DNA of 64,000 bases from Gnetum montanum (taxonomy: Eukaryota > Streptophyta > Gnetopsida > Gnetales > Gnetaceae): NCBI GenBank assembly GCA_015680685.1, contig MNCI01016273.1:247433-311432 (forward strand), given 5' to 3'. The notes beneath the pieces are model-generated. The model was not told the origin of the DNA and did not search any database. It saw only the letters and a list, made by a program, of their open reading frames with translations. The position numbers and the translations under genes are program-made. Shown piece after piece: positions 36,845-47,589 of the stretch; the first letter of the stretch is position 1, and every line of letters begins with the position of its first letter.

Positions 36845-37609
36845 TGATGGGACGCAATATCGCAGTCCACCGCAATGTCTATAAATAAGAAGTAGCTCTC
36901 CCTTGTTACGCATAGATAGTTTAGATTGTAGTGAAACTCTGGCAGTTTTATCCCTCCAGAGTTAGATTATTTTTCTGTGTCTGCCCGTAGTGTGGTGAAT
37001 GTAATTGTATGACATTCTTTATTCGAGTCTGACATACTTGGACACGCACATGACCGAAAATAAAGATCGAGATTACTTCATCATTTCAGCATTCACTTTG
37101 TTATTTATTTTTTTATTTATTTAAAGTTATTTACTGTTTTCTCTCTCACCCTTAAACTCCTAAAACGCAGAATGAGTACGACTTGATTACGAGCATTTAA
37201 GTGTGACTACTTAGTATCCCAGTGGCGTACCTAGGATCTACGCTTGTTAATCCTAGTGGTAGTCATGCACAAAGTCCAAGATGTGTATGGATGATCAAGG
37301 AATCGGCTGCTCATCGCACTTACACTAGATTAGATTCTCTTACCATTTTCCTCCTAGCTTAGCTTAGTTAATATTATTTTCCATTGTCTCAGGAGTAGCA
37401 TTAGAATTAGAAACACATCATACACCTCACTTTGGACTAAACCATACGTAATAAATATAAATACTAGTCCAGGTGGGAAGATAGTGAACTGCGACCTAAG
37501 ATTAACGATCTAGGTGCCACAACTAGTCCTTCTACAGAGTTCGATCGGATCACGCGTGAAAATGCTCGTATTTGTATAGTTGAGTGTAGGGGTATCTCGC
37601 CACTCATCA
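36845..37609 (+). repeat. 3' LTR of the gag-only element
   Basis: Begins TGATGGGACG and ends CACTCATCA. TATA box at 36880-36887. It lacks about 80 bp of U3 (the GATATC array) present in the 5' LTR. Confidence 0.85.
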
Positions 37610-38530
37610 TTTACTATCAACATTACTTTAGCCCCAATTGTGATTAATATTTTTTCTTCCAAATCTTCATCATCCATGGATATGTACTGATCAAAATAAT
37701 TACTAAGACTAAGACTTTGACAAATTATGTAATACTTTCTTACTATGTTCATTTACTTGATTATTTCTTTCCAGTAAGTGTATACTATTATCAAAATTTT
37801 TTGATTCTTGAATAGACATTTGGTTTTGGCTTCTATTCATTAGTATTTCCCAATTAGTACTTGTTGGTGTATAGGTTCTTACAATTTCTAATAATTTCAA
37901 AAAGAATCTTTGTTCTTTTGTAGATGTGTTCTACTATAATATTTTATCCAATAAAAGAATAGATGTAAAATCATTACATAAAATTTTTCCAATACCTTTG
38001 GAGTAATATGATGCTATATCTCAAACTTGAGATAATTGAGCTATATCACCTATGAAAATCATTGACCTGCCTCCAAAACATTCATTGCAATGAGGAAATA
38101 TTTGTTGTGGTCTTGCATCTATATCTTCTAATAACCTAGCTCCAATAAAACTATACTTATCAATGAGAATATCTTTTGTCCTTAAAATCATTCTGCAAGT
38201 GAAATAATATAATTGTTTCTTTCTTTTTCTTTTATGGATGGTTTCAGACTAGCATGAATTTTTTTTACTTGAATATTAAAAGATGGAACCCTATTCGAGC
38301 CATTGCCAACAAAGGAATTTTTTTTTTTAAAATGCTAACATAGACATTTCTATTTTAATAGCATGAATTATAAAATATTTCCTTGTGCTAGCACTACCTT
38401 GAACTATTAATTTTGATGGTTGTAATGTCTTTGTTTTACTTTGACTATAATGATTTTTAATAATATTTTCCATTTCTTGTTGTTTGTTATTCAATGTTTG
38501 TTGATAATTTGTATTAGGTTGCATCATAAT
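37610..38530 (-). pseudogene. Helitron Pif1-like helicase, N-terminal and central part
   Basis: On the minus strand: LIVQGSASTRKYFIIHAIK (about 38360-38420) is a decayed Walker A (normally GxAGTGKS). DKYSFIGARLLEDIDARPQQ then GGRSMIFIGDIAQLSQV (about 38010-38150) are motifs II and III. Next come ESKNFDNSIHLLERNNQVNE (37709-37900) and DLEEKILITIGAKVMLIVN, ending at the retrotransposon border (37610). Order and spacing are those of the Pif1 helicase half of Helitron RepHel. The reading continues at 31229. Several stops mean it is dead. Confidence 0.8.
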
Positions 38531-39149
38531 AGTAGTATTGGAAATTTTTCAAAAATTTAAAAATTATAATGTCCTTTCAATTTCATTTTGATTATTTTTG
38601 TTTCATTAGTGCCAAATGTTATGTCTCTTTGTCTTAACATATATATTTTTGTGTGATTTAAAATTTGTGTTGGTTGCAAACTTGATAAAAGCTTTCATTC
38701 ATATTGAAGATAACTGACATTTTCAATATAAACATCTTTTTCATAATCTTCACAAATTTTATCTTCATTGGTTTCTCTTTTATTAGTTATTATTTCAAAT
38801 GTTTGTTCATGTATTTTCTAATTAGCTCTTATCTATTCTTCTGTTGTTCCTATTTTTGTTTCATATTTACCAAATGGAACATAAAGCAACAATTGAATTT
38901 GATAATACTCTAACCATTGTTCAAGATTCTCAATTAGCTTTTCTAAAAATATAGGATAAACCTAAACTATGGCTCCTTTTTGTCTTTATTTCCATAATTT
39001 ATTTGACTTTCTTTTTGGATTGTAAATAAATTATTTTGTCACCTAATAAAGGTTTAAACCACTCATGTCTGTTGGTCTATTTATGTATGCTTTAGAAATA
39101 TATTTTGAATATAATTCTTCATTATTGGATTGATTTGTAACTATTTTTT

Positions 39150-40150
39150 ATATACTTTATTAGAAAAATTTAAGTTTACAAAAATTCTACTACATTCTAC
39201 TAAAGGTAGTTCCAAAAACACATGTGATACTTCTTGTGCCCCTATATCTCTTTTAATTAATGTCTTAGTTATTAGCTTTTTGTAACTTTTTCCAATGTGA
39301 TATTCATTGTTCTATAATTTAATAATTTTTTCTAGCATATCATTATAGGCTTCAAAAGTCTTTTCTACTTTAGCATTATATTTTTCTACGTACTTCACAA
39401 TAGCATATATTGACAAAATAGGTTGCCAATCTATGTTAGCTATCCATGTTTAAAGAATTAGTCTACAATGTTTATTCAATCTATCATCATTTGGTAGTGG
39501 CTTATATACAATTCCTTTTGACTTACAGTTCTTGTATAACAATGAAGAGCTTTCAAGAATAGGCCATGGAACTTTGTATCTACAAAGCATATGTAAATAT
39601 AATATTATAGATTTTTAAATTTTTTTTCAAATAGCTTTTTGATACATTACTTGCAATATAATTTTCCATTTTTTTAATTGTAAGTAGGTATCCTTTCTAC
39701 ATTTTGAATGTCTTTAAACTGATTTAATTAGTTCTATGCAATCTTCATCGACATCTTTGGTGAATATTTCTTCTTTATCATATGATTATGAGTGACACAT
39801 ATTTAAATTATTTTTCTATATGTATATTTATTTGCAAAATCAAAATCAAATCTAACATAATACCAACATCAATAATAATGGAATGTACTTATCTGATACC
39901 TCAAAAGATGGCATTGCAGTGGCAAATCAAGGGTTCCATGCATGTACAAGATCATCTAAGAAGTTTTTATCTTGTTGACTTCATCCTCATCATACCAATT
40001 TACTGTGTCTATATTTGAAGCATTTGCTATCCACAAAAATCCATGTATGTGAGGATACCCTTGATGTTGCCATTCATACCTTGACTAGTAGTTAATAAAT
40101 TTTATGTCTTTCTTCAAAATTTCTTTCATAAAAACTTGGTAATGATAATA
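39150..40150 (-). pseudogene. Helitron Rep (HUH nuclease) domain
   Basis: Minus strand: YEWQHQGYPHIHGFLWI at about 40030-40080 contains the HUH motif (HIH, codons at 40043-40051) that holds the metal ion of the rolling-circle nuclease. Further along, NDDRLNKHCRLIL, NIDWQPILSIYAIVKYVEKY and GAQEVSHVFLELPLVECSR (39200-39510) are the conserved Rep C-terminal blocks of plant Helitrons. In-frame stops interrupt it at several points. With the downstream Pif1 helicase this makes the RepHel protein that cuts and copies one strand for transposition. Confidence 0.8.
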
Positions 40151-41076
40151 CATATACTATGTTACAACATGAATGTCTTCAATGATCATTTGTTATTTAA
40201 AAAGGTACACCCACCTATTTTTTACTCTTTAGGATAAATTAATACTCATCCAAATGTATATATCCCAATGTCGATCCCTCTTTACACATGGTCTACCATG
40301 GGATACCCTTAAAGTGTAGGTCACTAACCAATGACAAGGTGAGTAGCTAGATTCAATGATGAGAACGATCTCCTACTATAGTGGGTTAGAATACTAGCCT
40401 CATGAAGTTGAACGGGTGAACATTGCTTTTCACTTTCTCACTGACATATAAGTTCATAGGTAAGGCTAGATGAGAAAAACCGTGAATATTGCCCTCACTT
40501 TCTTTTGACTTTGGGGCCCCAAGCCCCACCCCTCAAGTTTATGTAACTCTTTCAATTATAAATCCAACTAACTAAGAATGTTAGACATGGCAATCATGCC
40601 TACTAGAAATGGTAGACATTACCTCATTAGTCTTTGACTAAAAGGGTTTAATCATCTTACATGGCCACAAAGCATTAGTAGCTAGTTACATGGCCATGAA
40701 TCATTAGCAACTAGTTATAGTTACATGGTAACACATTGTTAGTAGCTAGTTACTAGTATGTCATTACATCTAGGAACATTGAGAGCCTTAAATGCCTACA
40801 CACAAATATAGAAACAAAGTGGGCATCCATGATTGATGTCACACAAAATTACAATGGGAGGGTACTACCTCCATCAAAATAGGGAGACATAATGACATCA
40901 CCACCAAAGCTATTATCTCAAGATGCTACCTCCATGATGAGAGGGAGTGATAACAACATTAGCCAAACTAGTAGTGGGAGGGTGCTATCACCTCACATGT
41001 AGTGGAAGCAATAGTGACATCACCCCTAAAGCTACTTCACTGTTTGGGATGACTTTTTCACTCTCCAAGATGACTT

Positions 41077-41242
41077 TTGTGGTACACAACTTGTCCAAGA
41101 TGAAGATGTCATGTTAAGGCTTTTGAAGAAGGAAGCTTAAAATAAGAATCATAAATTAATATTTTCTTTATCCTTCTTTTGAGCTTCCTTCTTTAGAAGC
41201 CTTAACATGGTGTCTACATCTTGGAAAAGTTGTATACCACAA
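41077..41242. repeat. 61-bp inverted repeat (hairpin) at the edge of RPA copy 2
   Basis: The arm 41077-41137 matches the reverse complement of 41182-41242 at about 53 of 61 positions, with a 44-bp spacer. The right arm is part of the RPA-like region, so the left arm is an inverted partial duplication of it. Confidence 0.65.
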
Positions 41243-42475
41243 ATCTCTTATGGTTGATATGCTAATTATATAGGCAGCTACAATAAAATTAACCTGTAAA
41301 AATATTTCAATTATCTTTATTATAAAAGCTTTGAAAAAATAAAGTTTTTTTAATGACCTAACATGCATTACTAATATAAATAGATTGAGTCAGTTTGTGT
41401 GATGTGGCTTGTTTTACTTTCTATAGCTGATGGATATGAAGATATTAGTGCCTTTTTTGATTTATTTATACTTTTATACCTATCAAAGCAAATAAGTTTA
41501 GTAAATTTCAAAAATTAACAATTTTATTTTTGAAATAAAATTACTTACCGTTCTTGCAATTTTCTTGTTTTTGGAATGTTTGGATTGATGATAACACCAT
41601 TATCATTAGATGTTTTTACACTTTTTTGAAAGAAGTATTTTCCATAAAAATTAGAAAGCATTACAACTAGAGATGATGTTGTGTCTTTTTGAATCATTCC
41701 ATAAATAATTTTCCCTTCTACGATTACTAAATGCCTCCATAATATTACAATTATAGGCTCATCATTACTACAATCATAATACAAATGTAAGTTTAGAGTT
41801 ATATAACTTCAACATATTTATATTATCATGAAATAATAAATATTTTCTTACCTTAGATCTAGTATCTCTAATTGTCTTCTTTCAATTATTTGATCATTTA
41901 CATCTCTTTTTAATGTATTGATTTGGCTTATTCCTACTACTATTCCAGTTAGATCTATAAATGTTAAAAAGAAAGGTTAGTTATTAAGAAAATAAAATAT
42001 ATTACTCAATAATTAGCAATTCTAAAACATTACCTAGTTTCTCTTGTGAGTTGATATCAGAGTCCAGGTTTATGAGCTTGATGAAAGTATACTTATAATT
42101 TGGAATTTCCTTAACCATCTGATATATTTGGTGGATTTTTAAGAATATGTTTAATACCATTTCATAATCACATTTTTTTTTATTAAATTTTATGCTTTTT
42201 CTTTGAATTTTTCCACTATGAATGCAATATACATTCCCTACATGTAAATTAGCATTTTCTATCTTTGCACCTTCATTGTAGTTTATAACTTACATAACAA
42301 ATTTCTATCAAAAGTAATAAGTTAGTAACTATTAATATTTAAATAAATTACAATGAACATAAACATAAATAATTGGAATTGGTACCTTAACATTCATTAC
42401 TTGATATGTTTATACTTTTTTACCATCTCTAATGTTTCCAAATAGTTTCATACTAGTTGTGTATATTACATGAAC
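41165..42475 (-). pseudogene. RPA1-like OB-fold region, copy 2
   Basis: Homologous and co-linear with 29335-30620 in the same orientation. The open frame 41545-41784 (minus) gives VEGKIIYGMIQKDTTSSLVV then FYGKYFFQKSVKTSND, which resembles the OB-fold found in Helitron-borne RPA-like proteins. The homology stops abruptly at about 42475, where the gypsy integrase fragment begins. It lies upstream of the Rep domain, whereas copy 1 lies downstream of the helicase. This suggests two neighbouring Helitrons or a local duplication. Confidence 0.45.
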
Positions 42476-43391
42476 TAAGATTAAAAGGGCTAGGGCCCCT
42501 TTAAAACCAATAGTTGCAAATAGACCATTTCAGCAATGGGGTTTGGATTTTACTGGTACTATTACTCCTTCAAGAGCTGGACACAAGTTTATACTCACAG
42601 CTACTAATTATTTCACTAAATGGTCTGAAGCAAGGGCTCTAAGAGGAAGTTCAGCATCAGACGTGATTAAGTTTCTAGACGACCACATTCTAAGTAGATT
42701 TGGTGTACCTGAAGTGTTAGTGTCAGACAATGGACCCGCCTTCAAATCCGAAGAGTTTATCAGATGGGCATCTAAAAGATCTATTTTCTTATTTTCCTCA
42801 TCAAATTATTATCCTCAAGGAAATGGTTTAGCGGAATCCACTAATAAGAAGCTTATCTCTTATATCAAGAAATCAATGGAGGGGAATCCAGGAAATTGGA
42901 TCGATTATTTACAATCCGCATTATGGTCAGATCAAATCAGATTCAAGAAAGCTATTGGGACATCACCATATAACTTAGTCTATGGTTTGCCAGCAAGAAT
43001 TACAAACAAGATTATAAGCTCAGTTTCTGAATTTGTACAAAGATATAGTGAAAAGACTAACAAAGATAGAAGTTTCATGACTTTACTTATTAAAAAAGAA
43101 GCTGAAGTAGATAAAGCAAGGGATAATTTGTTACGAAATACCTCTCAAGTCAAAAGATGGTTTGATAGGAAATCTTTGAAAAGTAATTTCAAGATAGGAG
43201 ACCTTGTCTTATTATGGAATATGAAGAAACCAAATAAGTTTACACCGACATGGACTGGTCCCTTTCAAATTACAAAGCAATTATCAAAGGATACTTACAA
43301 ATGATCAACCTTGGATGGCATGGAATTGCAATTTCCATATAATTTTTTGCATATAAAACATTATTTGGGACAATTGCATACAACTTGAAGA
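42476..43391 (+). pseudogene. Ty3/gypsy integrase, 5' truncated
   Basis: An unusually well kept frame. The catalytic core shows aspartate in LDFTG (about 42545), aspartate in VSDNGPAF and glutamate in NGLAESTNK, the DDE triad that joins retroelement DNA to the chromosome. It continues through WSDQIRFKKAIGTSPYNLVY to a C-terminal KIGDLVLLWNMKKPNKFTP and WTGPFQI. A TGA at 43303-43305 interrupts the end (STLDGMELQFPYNF and HIKHY follow in frame, to about 43388). Reverse transcriptase and RNase H are missing, since the left border joins Helitron RPA sequence directly. Its better preservation than its neighbours suggests a younger insertion. Confidence 0.85.
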
Positions 43392-44185
43392 TGTCATAAC
43401 ACAAAATAATATATGTATATAGTATTATGTAAATATTACTAGGGACATAGTGTCCATTATATTTAATTATGCTTTATTTATATTTGAAACATTATCTTTC
43501 CTTCAAATGAGGCAAGTGGAAGCCTACAAGTAAAGCAAGTGGAATTCTACAAGTTTGACAAGTGGGGAAGGTGACTCATCCACCACTTTGAGAGGATTGT
43601 GACAAATGTTTTAAATGCCTAAAAAGAAGGAAGCTTGGTTGAAGACACTTGGATGGGAGTTTAAATTTTTAGCACCTATAAAAGGAGGGTTAGATTGCTT
43701 AAGATTTCATCATCTTTCATTTCAAGTTTGGTAGTGAAGTTTAGAGAGAGCTAATGGAGTTTAAGAGAGCAATGAGAAAGCCTTTTATTCCATATGTGAT
43801 GGGATGTTTCCCTAAGCATGTATTGAAGGCCTATCTAAAGGCTAAATTTTGTGGAGCTCCAAAGGAATGCCCTTTTATGGCTTGGCTATCCGATGAATTT
43901 TCTTTTCTCACTTGGGGTTTGGATATTGAGTCAAATGTTTGGGGGCGATATCAAGATTGCTCCAAAGAAGAAGAAAAAGAAGAAGAACCACCAACTCATG
44001 GAGAGTCATCATGGGGATGGGGAGAAGCTCTTGCTTCTCAAGAGGAAAATGAAGAAGTCAATGGAGAAGAACAAAAGAGATCTTCCAAACAAGAAGATGA
44101 GGAAAAGGTTCAAGAGAAAGCTTCACTAGATCAAGGTGAGAGCTCCACCAAACAAGAAGACAACAAGACTGCCTACATCACATCA
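43392..44185 (+). repeat. Probable 3' LTR of the gypsy fragment
   Basis: TGTCATAAC begins a few bases after the pol stop. A TATA box (TATAAAAG) lies at 43677-43684. The end is not visible because of the single N at 44186. No second copy is in the window, so the call rests on position and promoter signal. Confidence 0.4.
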
Positions 44186-44245
44186 NTGTTGTTCTACCTT
44201 TATAATTCTCTGGGATTTAATTCTCTGGGATTTACAAATGAATAA
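43754..44245 (+). CDS. ORF in or after the gypsy 3' LTR, glutamate/lysine-rich
   Basis: About 163 codons from an ATG 70 bp downstream of a TATA box. The N-terminal half is globular-looking (KRAMRKPFIPYVMGCFPKHV, CPFMAWLSDEFSFLTWG). The C-terminal half is a low-complexity glutamate/lysine/serine tail. One codon contains the assembly N. No family was recognised. It may be an LTR-leader ORF of the retroelement, not a host gene. Confidence 0.35.
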   Translation: MEFKRAMRKPFIPYVMGCFPKHVLKAYLKAKFCGAPKECPFMAWLSDEFSFLTWGLDIESNVWGRYQDCSKEEEKEEEPPTHGESSWGWGEALASQEENEEVNGEEQKRSSKQEDEEKVQEKASLDQGESSTKQEDNKTAYITSXLFYLYNSLGFNSLGFTNE

Positions 44246-44940
44246 CCTGATAATTGCAAGTTCAGCAGTCTGGTGCAGGGTGAAGTTATTTCTCCTGTGA
44301 AATTCAAGAATATATTGTCTAAAATTTCAAGGCTGAGCAAGATATTTTTCTCTGTAAGAAAGATGTTTTTCTCTGCAATAGAAAGGAAAAAGTGGAATAT
44401 TACAAAATGAAGGAGGTGCTCTGCATTATTGTAAGAGATCATGGTAGTATAGCAACCCATTATCCCACAGCACAATTTCAAATAATGCACTCTGCAAAAA
44501 TAAACATTCATATAGAAAGGCAGAAACAGGATTGTTCAAGGGTTGCCCCAGCATTTTGCCACTGGAATCCCCATTTTCTGTGACCATTGCTATCCTGAAA
44601 AATATAAGAATATAAAAACAAAAATCTGCGGTGACAAGAAGCCATAGAGGGCCTCCAAAACAGCACTGCACAAAAACACAAAAACAAAAAACGAAATGCT
44701 TACACAGCAATAAAAATATAGCCAAAAGCTTATAGCATTTCTATCATCTAGCATCATGCAAACATTTTTCTGAAGTATGCTGAGCAATGAGCCAATGATC
44801 AGTGGTATGTGGCACCGTCAGTACAGGAAAACCGTTACAAATTTCTACAGACATTCTGTTAAACACTTGCTACACAAACTCCGTTTCTCCAGTACTCAAC
44901 AAGATTGTTCAAATGATCAGATTGTTGATATGAACCTGCT
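44246..44940. other. No recognisable gene
   Basis: Several overlapping short ORFs on both strands, none with a domain. It may be intron or flanking DNA of the gene-like island that follows. Confidence 0.3.
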
Positions 44941-44949
44941 GAGAAAATT

Positions 44950-45614
44950 GTTAGAAAGGTGAAAGAAACCTTGTTCTAGAGAGAGGCGCCGCACGTAATT
45001 TTGCTTATGGCCTGTGGGCATTTAACCAGCCCAAAACCCCGTTGATTTCAAGGTTATTCCTATTTGCTGCTGATGCCGGTGGTGAATCTAGAGAACGGAT
45101 AATATACAGAGGAGAAGATATGGTGCTGGAACTGGGCCTGTGTATCCGTTGGCTCAGCTTGCCGGGTTTACTGTGTGCGTTATTCGTTACCGCGGAGGAC
45201 TGGCCCTAAGTTCCAAATATCTGTAACTTTCAATGCCCTGTTTAAATGTTTTTGGGTCTTATTTTCATTTCTAGCCAAGCAATTTCAGTGTTCAGAATTG
45301 CACCCGATGAGGAAGAGCGTGGCCTCTCCCGGCTGAATCCATTCAAAATTGATGCTGACTCTGATGCCTGCAACTACGGCGGAGCCGTTGCCAACTGCAG
45401 AGATGGCGGCAACACAAATAGAGAAGATGTCTCAGCTACGAGCAAACCGTGCACCGAATCAGTTCCAACCACTGCAGAATTTTTGGAAGATGCAACTTCC
45501 ATTACGAATTCAACGGAGGTGTGGCCGCGCGTTGCAGAAGCTCGTCAAGCAAAATCAACATTTGGCCGGATAATGAAGCGCCTTTTTCATAAATATTTCA
45601 AAGGTTCTTATTGA
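44950..45614 (+). CDS. GC-richer gene-like island, unknown protein
   Basis: Two readable pieces on the plus strand: about 44980-45208 (FAYGLWAFNQPKTPL, FAADAGGESRERIIYRGED, LELGLCIRWLSLPGLLCALF) and the open frame 45246-45614 (RIAPDEEERGLSRLNPFKID, KPCTESVPTTAEFLEDATS, ending FGRIMKRLFHKYFKGSY). GC content and codon use differ from the AT-rich surroundings and resemble the GDSL gene, so it may be the remaining exon(s) of a host gene. I do not recognise the family. A hydrophobic segment near the end of the first piece could be membrane-associated. There is no clear splice pair between the pieces. Confidence 0.3.
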
Positions 45615-46833
45615 TATTTTTTATAAATAAGGTTTCAATTAAAGGTGGAACGCCTCGTTGATGGAACGCCTCGTTTGTAAGCCGACTTGTTTACGCAAGG
45701 CCGTTGTGGAGTCGATGAGAATAATATTTTGATAAAGAGCAAAGGAAACGTATGAAGACTATGAAGTACTCTCCAAATTATTTCATAGCATGGCCAAGGA
45801 GAGACAGATGATCAAATTTTATATTGTTCCTAAATATATATATAAAGCTATTTCCTAAAAATGGGTTTATGGATATTTCCAACTATAGATTTTATTTATA
45901 TAATTGGAACTTTATGTGGAAGTTGTAACTTCCTAGCCTTAATCCATGATGTTTGTAACCACTACCAAGTACACTTGTTAGATGCAGCATTTTTATCTCT
46001 TTTATGGTTACAACCACCCAAAATTGTTGTAACTTACCTAACTTGTTGGGCAAGTAACCTCCTAGCTTGTAGGCCAAGTATTTTTTTTGATTGGATAGTC
46101 CAATTACTTGGGAGAAAATTTAGGTGAGATATTTTTGAGATATTTTTGGGATATTTTTGAAAGTTGTAACTTCCCTACCTACCTTGGAACCCTATAAAAA
46201 GGCTTCAAGGGGGGACATCAAAAGAAAAGAGGGGAGAAAAAAAGAGGAATCACTTCTCACATCACACTCGAAGTCTTGGAAGATTTGTAAAGAAGATTTC
46301 ATAGAAGATGGCTTGCTAGAATAAAGATTTCAGCCTCTTTGTCATGGTCCTGTGAGTTATGCATTTCATTTTTTGTTTTGTTTAAATTGTTTAGCTAGTG
46401 GTTTAGATAGTATCATCCTTGGCAAGTAATTTTGGGATTTTTAGATTGCTCTTACTGTTCTTGTTGCCCGATAGAAATTTCTATTAAAATTTTGCCATAG
46501 AAGCGCTTGTGTTTAAAAGCCTTAAGAGCATTTTAGTAGTAAATTTCATTATTGTGCAACGTGTGGGAACTACTATTGGGATTGTTGTAAGAGAGCCTCT
46601 GTTTGTAGTCACACTGTTGAACAATTCAGTAGTCGAGAGGGTTCAGAAAATCTTTGGTATTTTGATGGGACCAGAATAGCTTCTTTTTATCTTTAAAGTG
46701 AATTCTCGTGGTATTTCAATCAGAAATTGTCAAGTCTTTTAAAGGTTCTATTTGAATGCAATCGTTGACAGCTATTATCTAGTTAAATGGAGTCTCATAC
46801 ATGGTAGTTTACGTAGCAATTTTTGGTAGCATA
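45615..46833 (+). other. Probable LTR or promoter-containing stretch
   Basis: TATAAAAA is at about 46193, followed by a purine-rich leader and AATAAA near 46321, the usual LTR order. Four copies of the word TTGTAACTT or its complement lie between 45920 and 46175. The stretch runs into the N gap, and no partner LTR is visible. Confidence 0.3.
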
Positions 46834-47167
46834 NNNNNNNNNNNNNNNNNNNNNNNNNNNNNNNNNNNNNNNNNNNNNNNNNNNNNNNNNNNNNNNNNNN
46901 NNNNNNNNNNNNNNNNNNNNNNNNNNNNNNNNNNNNNNNNNNNNNNNNNNNNNNNNNNNNNNNNNNNNNNNNNNNNNNNNNNNNNNNNNNNNNNNNNNNN
47001 NNNNNNNNNNNNNNNNNNNNNNNNNNNNNNNNNNNNNNNNNNNNNNNNNNNNNNNNNNNNNNNNNNNNNNNNNNNNNNNNNNNNNNNNNNNNNNNNNNNN
47101 NNNNNNNNNNNNNNNNNNNNNNNNNNNNNNNNNNNNNNNNNNNNNNNNNNNNNNNNNNNNNNNNNNN
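46834..47167. other. Assembly gap (334 N)
   Basis: A run of N. ORFs called through it are artefacts. Confidence 1.
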
Positions 47168-47499
47168 GGAGTTGTGCTCAAATGTTTTTGCAAAATTTTA
47201 TTTGTTACAAGTAGGTATTATAAGGACCGCGTAGACTAGGCAGTTGAACAAAATAGGAAATTTTCAAGAACTCACAGTACTTGGCAAAGTTGGCTGAATC
47301 TCTTTAAAGTAAGTCATTTGTAGTTCACACACAACGCAATTGTTACATTTTACACAACCACACGCCGCAACAGCACACACACATACTCACATTAACTACT
47401 GAGTTTATTTGGAGGTATCTGGGCCTTGGTGTTGCCAGAGACCAACAGGCACCTAAATCCTGTTCGAGGACACTCGTTGGCGGTCGCGTCCCAAACGGT

Positions 47500-47574
47500 C
47501 GCCAACACATACAAACATATAAACATCCTTGTGCTTCATTTTCCTTAACATTTTGACATACCAAAAGGTCAACA
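47500..47574 (-). repeat. 3' LTR remnant of the copia-type element
   Basis: Read on the minus strand it begins TGTTGACCTTTTGG and matches the start of the 5' LTR (52205 downward) for about 75 bp. It then diverges at the CGGTCGCCAACAC sequence. Confidence 0.6.
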
Positions 47575-47589
47575 ATCTCCCCCTTTTTG

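Larger units (their letters stand above)
31230..37609 (+). mobile_element. Complete LTR retrotransposon with gag but no pol
   Basis: A 6380-bp element bounded by LTRs of 846 bp (31230-32075) and 765 bp (36845-37609) and flanked by TTTAC duplications. It has a primer binding site matching the tRNA-Asp 3' end, a gag pseudogene, a long non-coding middle (34210-36060), a short extra ORF remnant (36325-36594) and a polypurine tract. I see no protease, reverse transcriptase, RNase H or integrase, so it must have moved with enzymes supplied in trans. The two LTRs differ at 19 of about 245 positions that I aligned by eye, which indicates an old insertion. Relatives are at 52206-56600 and from 61402 rightwards. 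Confidence 0.85.

Noticed and set aside
46795-47239. Three ORFs of 130-140 codons
   Set aside because: Almost entirely N; artefacts of the assembly gap.
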